Assembly (NCBI RefSeq): GCF_014635345.1
Contig: NZ_BMCU01000002.1
Location: 620,001 to 684,000, forward strand
Source: Rhodococcoides trifolii
GTDB taxonomy: Bacteria; Actinomycetota; Actinomycetes; Mycobacteriales; Mycobacteriaceae
Reading direction: 5' to 3'
DNA: 64,000 nt
The notes under the pieces are model-generated. The model saw only the letters and a program-made list of their open reading frames with translations. It made no database searches and was not told where the DNA came from. Below are positions 39,981-49,760 of the stretch, one piece after another (the stretch's first letter is position 1; every line of letters starts with the position of its first letter). A program made the translations under genes and the position numbers.

Positions 39981-40580
39981 GTGGACGAGTTCAAGAAGCA
40001 CAAAGGAATCGGTGTACCGCTCCGCCGATCCAATGTCGATACCGACCAGATCATTCCCGCGGTGTACCTGAAACGGGTGACGCGCACGGGATTCGAGGAC
40101 GGTCTGTTCGCTGCGTGGCGCAACGATCCGTCGTTCGTTCTGAACGTTGCGCCCTACGACAAGGGTTCGGTTCTGGTCGCGGGCCCCGACTTCGGTACGG
40201 GGTCGTCTCGTGAGCACGCCGTCTGGGCCCTCTCCGACTTCGGATTTCGGGTGGTGATCGCCTCTCGCTTCGCCGACATCTTCCGCGGAAACGCCGGAAA
40301 GGCGGGGCTCCTCGCGGCTCAGGTCGAACAATCGGACGTCGAATTGCTCTGGAAAGCACTCGAACAGCAGCCGGGTCTGGAAATTTCTGTGGACCTCGAA
40401 ACCAAGACCGTCAGTGCCGGAACGCTAGTGGTGCGCTTCGACATTGACGACTACACGCGGTGGCGTCTGCTCGAGGGTCTGGACGACATCGGTCTGACGT
40501 TGCGGCAGGTAGAGGCCATTTCCGAGTACGAAAAGTCAAGGCCGTCATGGAAACCGGTGACGACGGAGACCGCTTCCTGA
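39981..40580 (+). CDS. leuD: 3-isopropylmalate dehydratase small subunit
   Basis: 199 residues, the swivel domain of the aconitase fold: [39 protein letters not shown], then [40 protein letters not shown]. It completes the LeuCD isomerase. GTG start after GGTAGGAGAATTTCCC, a good ribosome-binding site. No terminator was recognised before hupB, which has its own upstream region. Confidence 0.95.
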   Translation: MDEFKKHKGIGVPLRRSNVDTDQIIPAVYLKRVTRTGFEDGLFAAWRNDPSFVLNVAPYDKGSVLVAGPDFGTGSSREHAVWALSDFGFRVVIASRFADIFRGNAGKAGLLAAQVEQSDVELLWKALEQQPGLEISVDLETKTVSAGTLVVRFDIDDYTRWRLLEGLDDIGLTLRQVEAISEYEKSRPSWKPVTTETAS

Positions 40581-40748
40581 GTCCGACCGGGATCCCGATT
40601 CCGAGCTCCGCCGCGACACGCTATGGGGGGGCAAACATCTCGCCATACCCCCTTGATTTGGCGTGGCTCGTGGACTAGTGCCGTTTTCCGGTTTACCGTA
40701 GGGGGCAGTCGGTCCGACGATGGGCCATCAGTCAACGCGGAGGAATTC

Positions 40749-41420
40749 ATGAACAAGGCAGAACTGATCGACGCCCTCACCGAAAAAACCGGTGCCGATC
40801 GTCGTAGCGCAACCGAAGCCGTCGAGAACGTCGTCGACATCATCGTGCGCGCCGTACACAAGGGCGAGTCCGTCACCATCACCGGTTTCGGTGTCTTCGA
40901 GCAGCGTCGCCGCGCGGCCCGCGTTGCCCGCAACCCGCGCACGGGTGAGACGGTGAAAGTGAAGCCGACGTCCGTTCCCGCGTTCCGTCCGGGCGCTCAG
41001 TTCAAGGCAGTCATCGCCGGGGGACAGAAGCTTTCGGCTTCCGGTCCGGCCGTCAAGCGTGGGGCATCTGCTGCACCCGCGAAGAAGACCGCCGCCAAGC
41101 GCACCGCCACCAAGGCTGCTGCTCCGGCCAAGAAGGCCCCCGCCAAGAAGGCGCCTGCAACCAAGGCTCCCGCCAAGACCGCCGCCAAGAAGGCAGCTCC
41201 TGCCAAGACGGCAGCCAAGAAGACCACTCCGGCCAAGAAGGCGCCCGCAACCAAGGCTCCCGCCAAGACCGCCGCCAAGAAGACCACTCCGGCCAAGAAG
41301 GCGCCCGCAACCAAGGCTCCCGCCAAGACTGCAGCCAAGAAGGCAGCACCGGCCAAGAAGGCCCCCGCGAAGAAGGCTCCGGCCAAGAAGGCCCCCGCCA
41401 AGAAGACTGCTCGCAAGTAG
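40749..41420 (+). CDS. hupB: HU-family nucleoid protein with Lys/Ala/Pro-rich tail
   Basis: 223 residues. The first 90 are a complete HU domain ([19 protein letters not shown], then [39 protein letters not shown]), with the DNA-intercalating arm ending [15 protein letters not shown]. The remaining 130 residues are PAKKAP/AAKKT repeats like histone H1 and mycobacterial HupB. The tail DNA contains a 60-base tandem duplication. It compacts DNA and in mycobacteria is also linked to iron responses. The ATG at 40749 follows GCGGAGGAATTC. The 168-base gap after leuD contains TTGATT and several G/C runs; the promoter is not clear. Confidence 0.95.
   Translation: MNKAELIDALTEKTGADRRSATEAVENVVDIIVRAVHKGESVTITGFGVFEQRRRAARVARNPRTGETVKVKPTSVPAFRPGAQFKAVIAGGQKLSASGPAVKRGASAAPAKKTAAKRTATKAAAPAKKAPAKKAPATKAPAKTAAKKAAPAKTAAKKTTPAKKAPATKAPAKTAAKKTTPAKKAPATKAPAKTAAKKAAPAKKAPAKKAPAKKAPAKKTARK
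41221..41329 (+). repeat. 60-bp tandem repeat in the hupB tail
   Basis: Bases 41221-41269 recur exactly at 41281-41329, a 60-base period that encodes the [20 protein letters not shown] unit. A third partial copy precedes at 41155-41179. Copy number is likely to vary between strains. Confidence 0.85.
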
Positions 41421-41449
41421 GCTTCGCTTCCTCGCACCGACGCGATCGG

Positions 41450-41477
41450 CCCCGCACCTCTCTCGAAGGGTGCGGGG
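41450..41477. terminator. Bidirectional hairpin between hupB and the MutT1-like gene
   Basis: CCCCGCACC (41450-41458) and GGTGCGGGG (41469-41477), 9 bp with a ten-base loop. The flanks are only mildly T-rich, with TCGATTGTCTT on the hupB side. Confidence 0.7.
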
Positions 41478-41501
41478 TCGATTGTCTTGTGCCAGTGGCG
41501 G

Positions 41502-42437
41502 TCAGGCCATGCGCGGCAGGGGCGAGTCGATGTGATCGGCGGCAACGAGCGAACCGCCGCGCAGCGACAACACCCAGACGCTCGCCTTCCGTGAGCGCGT
41601 GCGCTCGAGCTTCAACCCGTCCTTGTCCGCCCACCACTGCACGAGGTCGGGAATGACCTTGCCCTGACTGCAGATCACCGGGACACCATGGCCGCTGGTG
41701 GCGATGGCCAGGGCGCGCGCACGGGCCGAATCCGGGTTCGCTGCATAACCTTCTTCGGTCAGCAGAGTGTCCGTCGTGATGGCGGTGTCGGTGGCACGCG
41801 CCCAGGGCTCGACAGTCTGGATGCAGCGAACCCGGTCGGCGCAATGGATTCGGGTACCGCCGAACGCCGAGAGCATGGGGACCAGTGCGGTTGCCTGTTG
41901 CACGCCCAGGCTGTCGAGTGGGCGCTCTCTGTCGTCGCCGCGATAACGCGACTTGCTCCCGGCACGCGCGTGCCGAACGAGAATCACCGTCGACGTGTCC
42001 GCGGGAACATGCTCGAAGCGCTCGAACACCTCCGCGTCGATGTCGTAGGACAGTGCGTCGCGAACCGCCTCCGGGTGAACCCAGGTCAACTCGTCCACTT
42101 CGTCGTTGCGGGCGAACGATCCGTCGACCGCCTCGGCCGCCCAGTAGTCGACGTGCTTGTCGCCGCTGTGCTTGCTCTTCTTGGACGAGGGCAGTCGGTA
42201 GGTCACCGCGGACAGGCTTCGTCCCAGAACGGCACGAAAACCCGTTTCCTCGGCCACTTCTCGTACCGCTGCGGCGGACGGCACCTCACCCTTCTCGACC
42301 TTCCCCTTGGGAAAGGTCCAGTCGTCGTAGCGCGGGCGGTGAACCAGGGCGATCTCGATCCCGTCACCGCAGTGCCGCCAGAGCACGGCGCCCGCGGCGT
42401 ACACCGTGGTGTCCTTGGAGTGTGACGACGGCGTCAC
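41502..42437 (-). CDS. Nudix hydrolase with C-terminal histidine phosphatase domain (MutT1/Rv2985-like)
   Basis: 311 residues with two domains. Residues 10-145 are a Nudix fold with the full box GKVEKGEVPSAAAVREVAEETGF. Residues 150-311 are a histidine phosphatase with the catalytic ILVRHARAG and the late His in PVICSQGKV or nearby. This double-domain design is that of mycobacterial MutT1, which degrades 8-oxo-GTP/8-oxo-dGTP diphosphates and diadenosine polyphosphates to protect against oxidative mutation. In the second domain the usual GHG...H segment reads SGHGVPVICSQG. It starts 43 bases after ppk, with which it is probably cotranscribed. Confidence 0.88.
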   Translation of the reverse strand: MTPSSHSKDTTVYAAGAVLWRHCGDGIEIALVHRPRYDDWTFPKGKVEKGEVPSAAAVREVAEETGFRAVLGRSLSAVTYRLPSSKKSKHSGDKHVDYWAAEAVDGSFARNDEVDELTWVHPEAVRDALSYDIDAEVFERFEHVPADTSTVILVRHARAGSKSRYRGDDRERPLDSLGVQQATALVPMLSAFGGTRIHCADRVRCIQTVEPWARATDTAITTDTLLTEEGYAANPDSARARALAIATSGHGVPVICSQGKVIPDLVQWWADKDGLKLERTRSRKASVWVLSLRGGSLVAADHIDSPLPRMA

Positions 42438-42480
42438 CGGATGATCCCTTCGTCGGAAGCGTTGTCGCGGTTGGTCGTTC

Positions 42481-44697
42481 TCACGATCCCGTGTAGCGAC
42501 GCTGCCGCATGAGGGATACCTGATGGTCGCGCACCTTCTCGCCGTCGGCGGGCGACGCCAGCCAACTTCCGTCGGGTTCGAGTACCCAGCACCGAGTGGT
42601 CGGGTCGAGCGCCGAGTCGAACATGCTGTCGAGTTGGTCGGTGAGCCGCGGATCCTTCACTTGCACCATGACTTCCACGCGGCGGTCGAGGTTACGGTGC
42701 ATCATGTCGGCGCTGCCGATCCAGGTCTGGTCGATCGCATCGAAATGCATCACCCGGGAATGTTCGAGGAACCGGCCCAGAATGGACCGCACCTCGATGT
42801 TCTCGCTCAGCCCCGCAACACCCGGCTTCAATGCGCAGATGCCGCGGACGACGACCTGAACGGGCACACCGGCCGCAGACGCACGGTAGAGGGCGTCGAT
42901 GACCTGCTCGTCGACGAGAGCATTGGCCTTCAACCGAATTCGCGCGTCGGCCCCGGACAGCTTGGCCTCGACCTCGGCGTCGATGCGCTCGATGATGCCG
43001 GCCCGCACCCCGTACGGAGCCACGAGCAGGTTTCGATAGTCCTCCTTGCGGGAGTAACCCGTCAACGAGTTGAAGAGGTCGGTCAGGTCGGCGCCGATTT
43101 CCGGTGCCGCCGTGATCAATCCGACGTCCTCGTACAGACGCGCGGTCTTGGGGTTGTAGTTACCGGTACCGATATGGCAGTAACGCCGAATGGTGGAACC
43201 TTCGCGTCGAACCACCAGGCACGTCTTGCAGTGCGTCTTGAGGCCGACAAGTCCGTAGACCACGTGCACCCCGGCCTGTTCCAATTTGCGTGCCCAGGCG
43301 ATGTTGGCCTGTTCGTCGAAGCGCGCCTTGATCTCCACCAGGGTCACCACCTGCTTGCCGGCTTCCGCAGCGGCGATGAGCGCGTTGACGATCGGGGAAT
43401 CACCGGACGTTCGGTAGAGCGTCTGCTTGATGGCGAGGACGTGCGGATCGGCGGCAGCTTGTTCGATGAATCGCTGCACGCTCGTGGAGAAGGAGTCGTA
43501 CGGGTGGTGCAGGAGTACGTCGCCGTCGCGAAGGGTGGAGAAGATGCTCTTGGGTGTCTCGCGTTCACCGAACGCGGGATGTGTCGCGGGCACGAACGGT
43601 GCGTCCTTCAGGCTCGGGCGGTCGACACCGTAGATCTGCATCAGGCACGACAGGTCCAAGAGCCCGGGTACCTCGATGACGTCACCGGGATCGACATCGA
43701 GTTCGCGCAGCAGCAATTCGAGCATGTGCTCGGTCATGTCGTCCGCGACCTCGAGACGCACCGGCGACCCGAATCTCCGGCGGGCGAGCTCGCGTTCGAG
43801 AGCCTGAAGCAGGTCCTCGTCGCGATCCTCCTCCACCTCGAAGTCGGCGTTTCGGGTGATGCGGAACGCGTGATGCTCCGCGATCTCCAGGCCGGGGAAG
43901 AGAACGTCGAGGTGCGCCGCGATGAGTTCCTCCATCGGAATGAACGCCGGAATCGAGGACGAGTCCTCGCTACGATCGAGGCGCACGAAGCGATCGACGT
44001 TGTCGGGCACCTTCACACGAGCGAAGTGTTCACCGCCGGTGGTCGAATCCTTCACCGTCACTGCGAGATTGAGACTCAGACCGCTGATGTAGGGGAACGG
44101 GTGCGCCGGATCGACGGCCAGGGGAGTGAGAACCGGGAACACCTGTTCGATGAAATAGCGTGTCAGACGCTCACGTTCGACCTCGTTGACCTCCGACCAG
44201 CGAATGACCGAAATTCCTTCACCGGCGAGTTCGGGAAGGATCTTGTCGATGAACAAGCGGGCGTGCCGGACCGAGATCTCCTGCGTGCGACGCCCGATGA
44301 GCGACAACTGTTCGCGCGGAGAGAGACCGTCCGCGGAACGGACCGACAACCCGGTCTCGTCGCGACGCTTGAGCCCTGCGACGCGCACCATGTAGAACTC
44401 GTCGAGATTGGAGGAGAAGATCGCCAGGAACTTGGCGCGCTCGAGCAGCGGCAGCGACGAGTCCTCGGCAAGGGCGAGCACGCGCGAATTGAAGTCCAGC
44501 CAGCTCAATTCACGATTGAGGTACCTGTCTTCGGGCAGCAGGTCGACAGTGACCGCGACCTCGGCGGTAGCGGCCGGCGGTGCGGTGGGTGCGGACGGAG
44601 GAGTGTTCGCCAGGGGGGCACTCCAAGTCTCCGCTGCGGGGGTCTCGGTGTCGGTATCGGTCGCCTCGTTGTCGGTCACCCGACGATCATCCCTCAC
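42481..44697 (-). CDS. ppk: Polyphosphate kinase
   Basis: 738 residues. The N-terminal domain has [20 protein letters not shown] and [19 protein letters not shown]. The catalytic half carries the two phospholipase-D-like His regions: [32 protein letters not shown] (autophosphorylated His) and [30 protein letters not shown]. It makes polyphosphate from ATP reversibly. The GTG at 44697 is preferred because AAGGAG lies six bases before it; the ATG at 44745 would overlap the fbiD end. Residues 1-50 are a variable low-complexity tail. Confidence 0.94.
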   Translation of the reverse strand: MRDDRRVTDNEATDTDTETPAAETWSAPLANTPPSAPTAPPAATAEVAVTVDLLPEDRYLNRELSWLDFNSRVLALAEDSSLPLLERAKFLAIFSSNLDEFYMVRVAGLKRRDETGLSVRSADGLSPREQLSLIGRRTQEISVRHARLFIDKILPELAGEGISVIRWSEVNEVERERLTRYFIEQVFPVLTPLAVDPAHPFPYISGLSLNLAVTVKDSTTGGEHFARVKVPDNVDRFVRLDRSEDSSSIPAFIPMEELIAAHLDVLFPGLEIAEHHAFRITRNADFEVEEDRDEDLLQALERELARRRFGSPVRLEVADDMTEHMLELLLRELDVDPGDVIEVPGLLDLSCLMQIYGVDRPSLKDAPFVPATHPAFGERETPKSIFSTLRDGDVLLHHPYDSFSTSVQRFIEQAAADPHVLAIKQTLYRTSGDSPIVNALIAAAEAGKQVVTLVEIKARFDEQANIAWARKLEQAGVHVVYGLVGLKTHCKTCLVVRREGSTIRRYCHIGTGNYNPKTARLYEDVGLITAAPEIGADLTDLFNSLTGYSRKEDYRNLLVAPYGVRAGIIERIDAEVEAKLSGADARIRLKANALVDEQVIDALYRASAAGVPVQVVVRGICALKPGVAGLSENIEVRSILGRFLEHSRVMHFDAIDQTWIGSADMMHRNLDRRVEVMVQVKDPRLTDQLDSMFDSALDPTTRCWVLEPDGSWLASPADGEKVRDHQVSLMRQRRYTGS

Positions 44698-44725
44698 CCG
44701 GTGCTCCTTCAGCACCCGATAGGGG

Positions 44726-45469
44726 TCAGAGCCAACCGAGTTCACCGAGAAGTCGTCCGGTATGCGGCCCGACCCCGAGTTCGACCGCGGCGCGGACGTC
44801 GACCGCGGTGTCGACGTCGAGTCGCAGACCCGGCCAGTTGCCGGTGAGGGGAGCGGCCCCGGACTCGATGTGCCGACGCGCCGAATCTTCGCCGAACTGC
44901 GGTCCGAGCGGATCGGCCGTGCCGCGCACGATGAGCGCTGCCGTGCCGGTTCCGGTGTGGTCGACCACGACGGAACGGCCCTGTGGGTCGGATTCGGTGA
45001 ACGCCTCTTCGAGTTCGTCGGTGCGCAGCGCGGGCAGGTCGGCCTGCAATGCGATCACGTCGACGACACCGTTCGTCCCGCGTACGTGGCGGTCCGCCGA
45101 CGCCAGGGCGGTATTCAGGCGGTCGTCGACGGACCCGGCGAGCGGCGGTTCCGGAATGACGTGCCCACCGAGATCATGTACGAAGCGAGCCACTCGCGAA
45201 TCGGGCGTCACCACCGACCAACCGGAGACCGGGACGGCTGCCGCGGCGGCGTCGAGCGTGTCGTGCAACATCGCCAGTACCAGCGACGTGCGCGCCGACG
45301 CCGGGAATCGGTCGGCGAGGCGCGATTTTGCCGCGTCGAGATCCTTCACCGCGACCACCAGATGGGCGGTGGCACTGGAATGCGCGACCGGCCTCCGGCC
45401 TGCCCGGTCCGACTCTACGACCGGCCTCCGGCCTGCCCGGTCGGTGTCGTGCCGCCGAGGTGAGTGCAT
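44726..45469 (-). CDS. fbiD: Phosphoenolpyruvate guanylyltransferase (F420 biosynthesis)
   Basis: 247 residues. [21 protein letters not shown] begins the nucleotidyltransferase fold of CofC/Fbi[21 protein letters not shown] holds the metal-binding Asp, and [20 protein letters not shown] the second. In mycobacteria FbiD activates phosphoenolpyruvate with GTP for FbiA to build dehydro-F420-0. The first 35 residues are not conserved and contain two copies of DRAGRRPV encoded by tandem 21-bp repeats. A start further in, near LVVAV, cannot be excluded. The stop is 28 bases from the ppk start, so the two are probably one unit with the MutT1-like gene. Confidence 0.87.
   Translation of the reverse strand: MHSPRRHDTDRAGRRPVVESDRAGRRPVAHSSATAHLVVAVKDLDAAKSRLADRFPASARTSLVLAMLHDTLDAAAAAVPVSGWSVVTPDSRVARFVHDLGGHVIPEPPLAGSVDDRLNTALASADRHVRGTNGVVDVIALQADLPALRTDELEEAFTESDPQGRSVVVDHTGTGTAALIVRGTADPLGPQFGEDSARRHIESGAAPLTGNWPGLRLDVDTAVDVRAAVELGVGPHTGRLLGELGWL
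45386..45406 (+). repeat. 21-bp dispersed repeat, copy E1, in the fbiD 5' region
   Basis: One mismatch to consensus (TGCCCG for TACCCG). Relative to the gene it is read in reverse, as RAGRRPV. Confidence 0.85.
45419..45439 (+). repeat. 21-bp dispersed repeat, copy E2, in the fbiD 5' region
   Basis: Carries the same substitution as E1 and starts 33 bases after it, which keeps the two copies in the same reading frame of fbiD. Confidence 0.85.
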
Positions 45470-45538
45470 GGGTCGATCCTGCCAGTCACGACGCCGCGCC
45501 ATATCCGCGGACTGCATCCGGGATGCCTCGCCGCGGAT

Positions 45539-45544
45539 TAGGGT
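45539..45544 (+). promoter_or_regulatory. -10 box TAGGGT for the gpsA upstream ORF
   Basis: TAGGGT, seven bases (GGCGCGC), then ATG at 45552, the start of a ten-residue ORF that overlaps the gpsA start. Confidence 0.5.
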
Positions 45545-45551
45545 GGCGCGC

Positions 45552-45584
45552 ATGCAGCAGAAATCGAGGGGTGCGCGATGGTGA
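45552..45584 (+). CDS. Short upstream ORF ([10 protein letters not shown]) overlapping the gpsA start
   Basis: Eleven codons from ATG to TGA, correctly spaced from a -10 box for leaderless translation. It ends at 45584, seven bases beyond the gpsA ATG at 45578, in a different frame. GAGGGG inside it lies six bases before the gpsA ATG and would act as the ribosome-binding site. Reinitiation or coupling from this ORF could set the gpsA expression level. The peptide itself has no recognised features. Confidence 0.45.
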   Translation: MQQKSRGARW

Positions 45585-46576
45585 AGGCAGCAGTACTCGG
45601 TTCCGGTTCGTGGGGAACCGCCTACGCGAAAGTGTTGGCGGACGCAGGGTCCGACGTCACCATGTGGGCACGCCGCGAGTCGGTCGCCAAGTCCATCGAC
45701 TCCGATCACGAGAACGTCGACTACCTCCCCGGGACGACGCTTCCGTCGTCCGTGCGCGCGAGCACCGACGCTGCGGAGGCACTCGACGGCGCCCGGGTCG
45801 TGGTGCTGGCGGTGCCGTCGCAGGCATTGCGCCAGAACCTCGGAGAGTGGACCGAGCTCATCGGTCCCGATGCGACCCTGCTGTCCTTGGCCAAGGGGAT
45901 CGAGACCGGAACGCTGATGCGGATGAGCCAGGTGATCTGCCAGGTCACCGGAGCGAACCCGTCTCGGGTCGGCACCCTGTCCGGGCCGAACCTGGCGAAG
46001 GAGATCGCGGCCGAACAGCCCACGGCAACCGTCATCGCCTGCCCCGATTCCAATCGGGCGATCGAGCTTCAGAAAGCCTGTGCAACAAGCTATTTCCGCC
46101 CTTACACGAACTCCGATGTTATCGGGTGCGAGATCGGCGGAGCCTGCAAGAACGTGATCGCCCTCGCCTGTGGAATGGCCGCGGGGGTGGGTTTCGGGGA
46201 GAACTCGGTGGCCAGCATCATCACCCGTGGACTCGCGGAGATCACCCGACTGGGTGTCGCGCTCGGAGCCAGCCCCTCGACACTCGCCGGTCTGGCCGGG
46301 GTGGGTGACCTCGTGGCAACGTGTTCGTCCCCGCTCTCGCGCAACCGTTCCTTCGGCGAGCGACTCGGCTCGGGTGGTTCGCTCGAGAGCGCTCAGGAGG
46401 CGGCGAACGGGCAGGTGGCGGAAGGGGTGAAGTCCTGCACGTCCATCCGGGCGCTCGCGGAGAGTTACGACGTCGAGATGCCGTTGACCGACGCGGTGCA
46501 CCGTGTGTGTCACGAGGGTCTGTCGGTTCCGGACGCGGTCCAGAGTCTGCTCGGCCGTCGGCACAAATCGGAGTGA
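45578..46576 (+). CDS. gpsA: Glycerol-3-phosphate dehydrogenase [NAD(P)+]
   Basis: 332 residues. The dinucleotide fold is [22 protein letters not shown], and [13 protein letters not shown] and [17 protein letters not shown] follow. The catalytic Lys lies in GEIGGACKN-type [27 protein letters not shown] (about residue 195). [26 protein letters not shown] is the C-terminal signature. It makes sn-glycerol-3-phosphate for phospholipids. It is divergent from fbiD and coupled by GTGA overlap to the PLP-enzyme gene. Confidence 0.95.
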   Translation: MVKAAVLGSGSWGTAYAKVLADAGSDVTMWARRESVAKSIDSDHENVDYLPGTTLPSSVRASTDAAEALDGARVVVLAVPSQALRQNLGEWTELIGPDATLLSLAKGIETGTLMRMSQVICQVTGANPSRVGTLSGPNLAKEIAAEQPTATVIACPDSNRAIELQKACATSYFRPYTNSDVIGCEIGGACKNVIALACGMAAGVGFGENSVASIITRGLAEITRLGVALGASPSTLAGLAGVGDLVATCSSPLSRNRSFGERLGSGGSLESAQEAANGQVAEGVKSCTSIRALAESYDVEMPLTDAVHRVCHEGLSVPDAVQSLLGRRHKSE

Positions 46577-47664
46577 GCGGCCCGGGAGATTCCACCAGAA
46601 CGGTAGCGGCCGTTGCGGCAGAGGCTGTTCCGGGAACACCCATGCAGATGGGGCCCGTCCTCGCTGCGCCGTATCACCTCAGCGAGGACGAGGGCTCCGA
46701 GCCGCACACCTACGCCCGCGCGTCCAACCCCGGGTGGACCGGCCTCGAATCGGCATTGGCAGAGCTCGAGGGTGTGTCCCACGCCCTCGTGACGGGGTCG
46801 GGAATGTCGGCCATCACCGTCGTCCTGCGATCCGTTCTGTCGGCGGGCGACGTCCTGGTGGTGCCGTCCGACGGGTACTACCAGGTCCGGCTCTACGCAC
46901 GAGAACGGCTGGCGCGCTGGGGAATCGAGATTCGTGAGGCGTCCGTCCACGAGATGGTGGACGCGGCCGTCGGTGCTGCGGTGGTGATAGCGGAAACTCC
47001 GTCCAATCCCACTCTCGACACCGTGGACCTCGCCGCTGTCGCGGCGGCGACGACGGGTCTGTTGGTGGTCGACAACACGACGGCGACTCCGCTCGGACAG
47101 AACCCCGTCGCGCTCGGCGCCGACGTGGTCGTGGCCAGCGGGACCAAAGCGTTGAGCGGGCACAGTGATCTGCTCGCCGGGTACATCGGAACGAACGACG
47201 CCGACCTGCACACCGCGTTCGCACGCGAACGGCTGCTCTCCGGGTCGGTTCTCGGACCGTTCGAGACGTGGCTTGCGCATCGGAGCCTAGGGACTGCGGG
47301 ACTGCGCTTCGGCCGCCAGTGTGAGAACGCTCTCGCCGTGGCCGAATCGTTGTCCGGCACGTCCACCGTCTCGGGTGTGCGATACCCGGGGCTGCCGGCG
47401 GACCCATCCTTCGCCGTCGCGTCCGCCCAGATGCGACGATTCGGCGGCCTGGTCTCCTTCGACCTCGGATCAGCCCGCGCTGTGCACGAATTCGTGAAGA
47501 AGAGCGAGTTGATCTCCGCAGCAACCAGTTTCGGGGGCATTCACACCACGGCGGACCGGCGGCAGCGCTGGGGAGATCCCGTTCCCGACGGCTTCGTCAG
47601 GCTCTCGTGTGGGATCGAGGACACGGTCGATCTGGTGGCCGACATCGAGCGCGCACTGAACTGA
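46573..47664 (+). CDS. Cys/Met-metabolism PLP-dependent enzyme (cystathionine gamma-lyase/synthase family)
   Basis: 363 residues. The family fold is clear: [35 protein letters not shown], then [57 protein letters not shown] with the PLP-binding Lys at about residue 196, and the C-terminal [17 protein letters not shown] and [22 protein letters not shown]. It may act as a gamma-lyase on cystathionine or homocysteine; residues that separate synthase from lyase could not be judged. I do not recall this gene between gpdA2 and ddlA in M. tuberculosis. The GTG start overlaps the gpsA stop. Confidence 0.85.
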   Translation: MSGPGDSTRTVAAVAAEAVPGTPMQMGPVLAAPYHLSEDEGSEPHTYARASNPGWTGLESALAELEGVSHALVTGSGMSAITVVLRSVLSAGDVLVVPSDGYYQVRLYARERLARWGIEIREASVHEMVDAAVGAAVVIAETPSNPTLDTVDLAAVAAATTGLLVVDNTTATPLGQNPVALGADVVVASGTKALSGHSDLLAGYIGTNDADLHTAFARERLLSGSVLGPFETWLAHRSLGTAGLRFGRQCENALAVAESLSGTSTVSGVRYPGLPADPSFAVASAQMRRFGGLVSFDLGSARAVHEFVKKSELISAATSFGGIHTTADRRQRWGDPVPDGFVRLSCGIEDTVDLVADIERALN

Positions 47665-47715
47665 CAGGTCGGTTGCAGCCGACGGGGCGAGTCTGCGCTC
47701 GGCCCGTTGCGCCGG

Positions 47716-47721
47716 TACGGT
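47716..47721 (+). promoter_or_regulatory. -10 box TACGGT, leaderless start of ddl
   Basis: TACGGT, six bases (TCTCCC), then GTG at 47728, which decides the start over the TTG at 47707. Confidence 0.55.
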
Positions 47722-47727
47722 TCTCCC

Positions 47728-48831
47728 GTGAACAGCAGGCGCATCAAGGTGGCCGTCGTGTTCGGTGGTCGCAGCAACGAACATTCCGTGTCCTGCGTGT
47801 CCGCCGGCAGTGTGATGCGTTACCTCGACCCGAACAAGTACGACGTCGTTCCCGTGGGCATCACCCGAGGGGGCACGTGGGTCGTCGGCACGTCGGATCC
47901 CGCGGAGCTCACCATCCGCGATCGAACTCTGCCGTCGGTGCAGTCGTCGTCGCCGATCGCGTTGAGCGTGGATCCGGAGCGAGCAGGATCGATCTCCGTG
48001 GTCGACGACGGTGCCGCGGTCCAGCTGCTCTCGACCGTGGACGTGGTGTTTCCGGTGCTTCACGGCGCGTTCGGCGAGGACGGGACCATCCAGGGCATGC
48101 TCGAGGTGGCCGGAATTCCGTACGTAGGACCCGGGGTGCTGGCGAGCGCCGCGTCCATGGACAAGGAGTTCACGAAGAAGCTCCTCGCGGCCGACGGTCT
48201 CCCGATCGGAACTCAGGTCGTGCTCCGGGCCGGCACGGACACCGTGTCTCGGTCCGATCGCGAGCGGCTCGGGCTGCCGGCGTTCGTCAAACCTGCCCGC
48301 GGCGGGTCGTCGATCGGCATCACACGCATCACCTCCTGGGACGAGCTGCCCGCGGCCATTGCGGCGGCACGCGAACACGACCCGAAGGTCATCGTCGAGG
48401 CAGGCATCGTGGGGCGGGAAGTCGAGTGCGGTGTGCTCGAGTTCCCGAACGGGGACGTCCGCGCGAGTGTGGTGGCCGAGATCCGGATGATCGGCGCCGA
48501 CGACGACTCAGGTGCGTTCTACGACTTCGACAGCAAGTACCTCGACGACGTCGTCGGGTTCGACATCCCCGCGAAGCTCGACGACGCCGTGAGCGACGAA
48601 CTGCGCGACCTCGCGGTCCGCGCCTTCCGCGCGGTGGACTGTCAGGGGCTGGCGCGCATCGATTTCTTCGTCACCGACGACGGGCCTGTCATCAACGAGA
48701 TCAACACGATGCCCGGGTTCACCTCGATCTCGATGTACCCGCGTATGTGGGAAGCGACTGGTGTGGACTACGCCGCGTTGGTCTCGACTCTGGTGGAGAC
48801 GGCACTGGCGCGCGGCACCGGCCTGCGCTGA
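47728..48831 (+). CDS. ddl: D-alanine--D-alanine ligase
   Basis: 367 residues. [24 protein letters not shown] is the N-terminal signature. [41 protein letters not shown] follows. The ATP-grasp core has [35 protein letters not shown], and the metal-binding end [23 protein letters not shown]. It makes the D-Ala-D-Ala dipeptide of peptidoglycan. The stop is one base short of the stop of the convergent DUF3515 gene. Confidence 0.95.
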   Translation: MNSRRIKVAVVFGGRSNEHSVSCVSAGSVMRYLDPNKYDVVPVGITRGGTWVVGTSDPAELTIRDRTLPSVQSSSPIALSVDPERAGSISVVDDGAAVQLLSTVDVVFPVLHGAFGEDGTIQGMLEVAGIPYVGPGVLASAASMDKEFTKKLLAADGLPIGTQVVLRAGTDTVSRSDRERLGLPAFVKPARGGSSIGITRITSWDELPAAIAAAREHDPKVIVEAGIVGREVECGVLEFPNGDVRASVVAEIRMIGADDDSGAFYDFDSKYLDDVVGFDIPAKLDDAVSDELRDLAVRAFRAVDCQGLARIDFFVTDDGPVINEINTMPGFTSISMYPRMWEATGVDYAALVSTLVETALARGTGLR

Positions 48832-48832
48832 A

Positions 48833-49414
48833 TCAGTTGATCGGATTCGGGTCGATCGGAGTCTCGGGCAGCGTCGCGGTCACCGCATCCGAAATCGATT
48901 GCAGCGGTGTGGGTCCGGAGTTGTCGGGAATGGTCACCGCCACGTAGACCTCGCGGTCGACGGCGTACCACGTGGACGACTGCAGGCCTTGGTCGGCGCC
49001 CGAAACCTGGAACCACTGGACGTCGTCGACGACGTTCAGCGGCGACGCCTGATCGAATTCGGTCGGACGATCGAGGCCGCACCGCAGGACGATCGGATCC
49101 GCAGCGTCCGACTGCCACGCCGCTGCGCCGGCGGGCGCAGGCTCGGCGAGCGCGGCTTTGGAGTAGTCGCCGTAGGACTCCGGAAGGGCGCCGAGCAACC
49201 TGCCGCACTGCGCGGATTCGGATTGCGGTGCGGGAACCGCCCCCACGACAACAGGCTCACGGACGGGCGTGCGGGTGGCGATCACCGCGGCGACGATCAC
49301 ACCCACCACCAGGGCGACAGGAAGCGCGATCGCCGTCGCGAGGAGCGCGGGATGCATGCCCGTTCGCGGATGGACCTGCGTCTCCTCGGCGACGGGTTCG
49401 TCGGGTGAGCTCAC
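48833..49414 (-). CDS. DUF3515 family membrane-anchored protein (Rv2980-like)
   Basis: 193 residues. A short cytoplasmic N-terminus is followed by one transmembrane helix (ALLATAIALPVALVVGVIVAAVIA, about residues 22-45) and an extracellular domain with two conserved cysteines (SAQCGRLL and VLRCGLDRP) likely to form a disulfide, then VDDVQWFQVSGADQGLQSSTWYAVDREVYVAVTIP. This is the DUF3515 pattern found next to ddl and thiL in Mycobacteriales; the function is unknown. The GTG start overlaps the stop of the AsnC-like gene. Confidence 0.84.
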   Translation of the reverse strand: MSSPDEPVAEETQVHPRTGMHPALLATAIALPVALVVGVIVAAVIATRTPVREPVVVGAVPAPQSESAQCGRLLGALPESYGDYSKAALAEPAPAGAAAWQSDAADPIVLRCGLDRPTEFDQASPLNVVDDVQWFQVSGADQGLQSSTWYAVDREVYVAVTIPDNSGPTPLQSISDAVTATLPETPIDPNPIN

Positions 49415-49653
49415 GGTCGGACCGGGGTCCCGGCCAGCTGGCAGGTGAGGGTGCGGGTGATGCCGTCGACCTTCTGGATCGCCGCGACGGCGTCGGCGAG
49501 TGCGGCGTCGGAATCCCCGGAGCACCGCACCACGACGTCGTAGGGTCCGATGACGTCCTCGGCCGACACCACCCCGTCGAGGGCCGAGATCTGCTGCGCG
49601 ACGAGAGAGGCACGGCCGACCTCGGTCTGAATCAAGATGTACGCCTGCACCAT
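49411..49653 (-). CDS. Lrp/AsnC ligand-binding domain protein without DNA-binding domain
   Basis: 80 residues, a free-standing RAM domain: VQAYILIQTEVGRASLVAQQISALDGVVSAEDVIGPYDVVVRCSG, then ALADAVAAIQKVDGITRTLTCQLA. The helix-turn-helix of true Lrp/AsnC regulators is absent. It probably assembles as a ring and binds an amino acid, perhaps modulating partner proteins; the role is unknown. The ATG at 49653 is conserved, and the upstream frame to 49818 is not like the family. It is divergent from thiL and overlaps the DUF3515 gene. Confidence 0.87.
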   Translation of the reverse strand: MVQAYILIQTEVGRASLVAQQISALDGVVSAEDVIGPYDVVVRCSGDSDAALADAVAAIQKVDGITRTLTCQLAGTPVRP

Positions 49654-49760
49654 GGTGCGCCCCTTCCCACTGAATTCTTCGTGCCAGAACAATATTCGTG
49701 CCACAGCAGTGTTAATGCCAGAGCCCGAACCTACCGCAGAGACATCGGGCTCTCCGCGCA

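Noticed and set aside
41059-41420. Tandem repeats near 41 kb as a CRISPR array
   Set aside because: The repeats are in frame with hupB and encode its Lys/Ala/Pro tail; there are no spacers.
42523-44847. 774-codon plus-strand frame opposite ppk
   Set aside because: Shadow frame; the minus strand encodes a full polyphosphate kinase with both catalytic His regions.
44726-46639. fbiD reading frame extended upstream to 637 codons
   Set aside because: The upstream part is the shadow of gpsA on the other strand; the FbiD fold and a sensible start lie below 45469.
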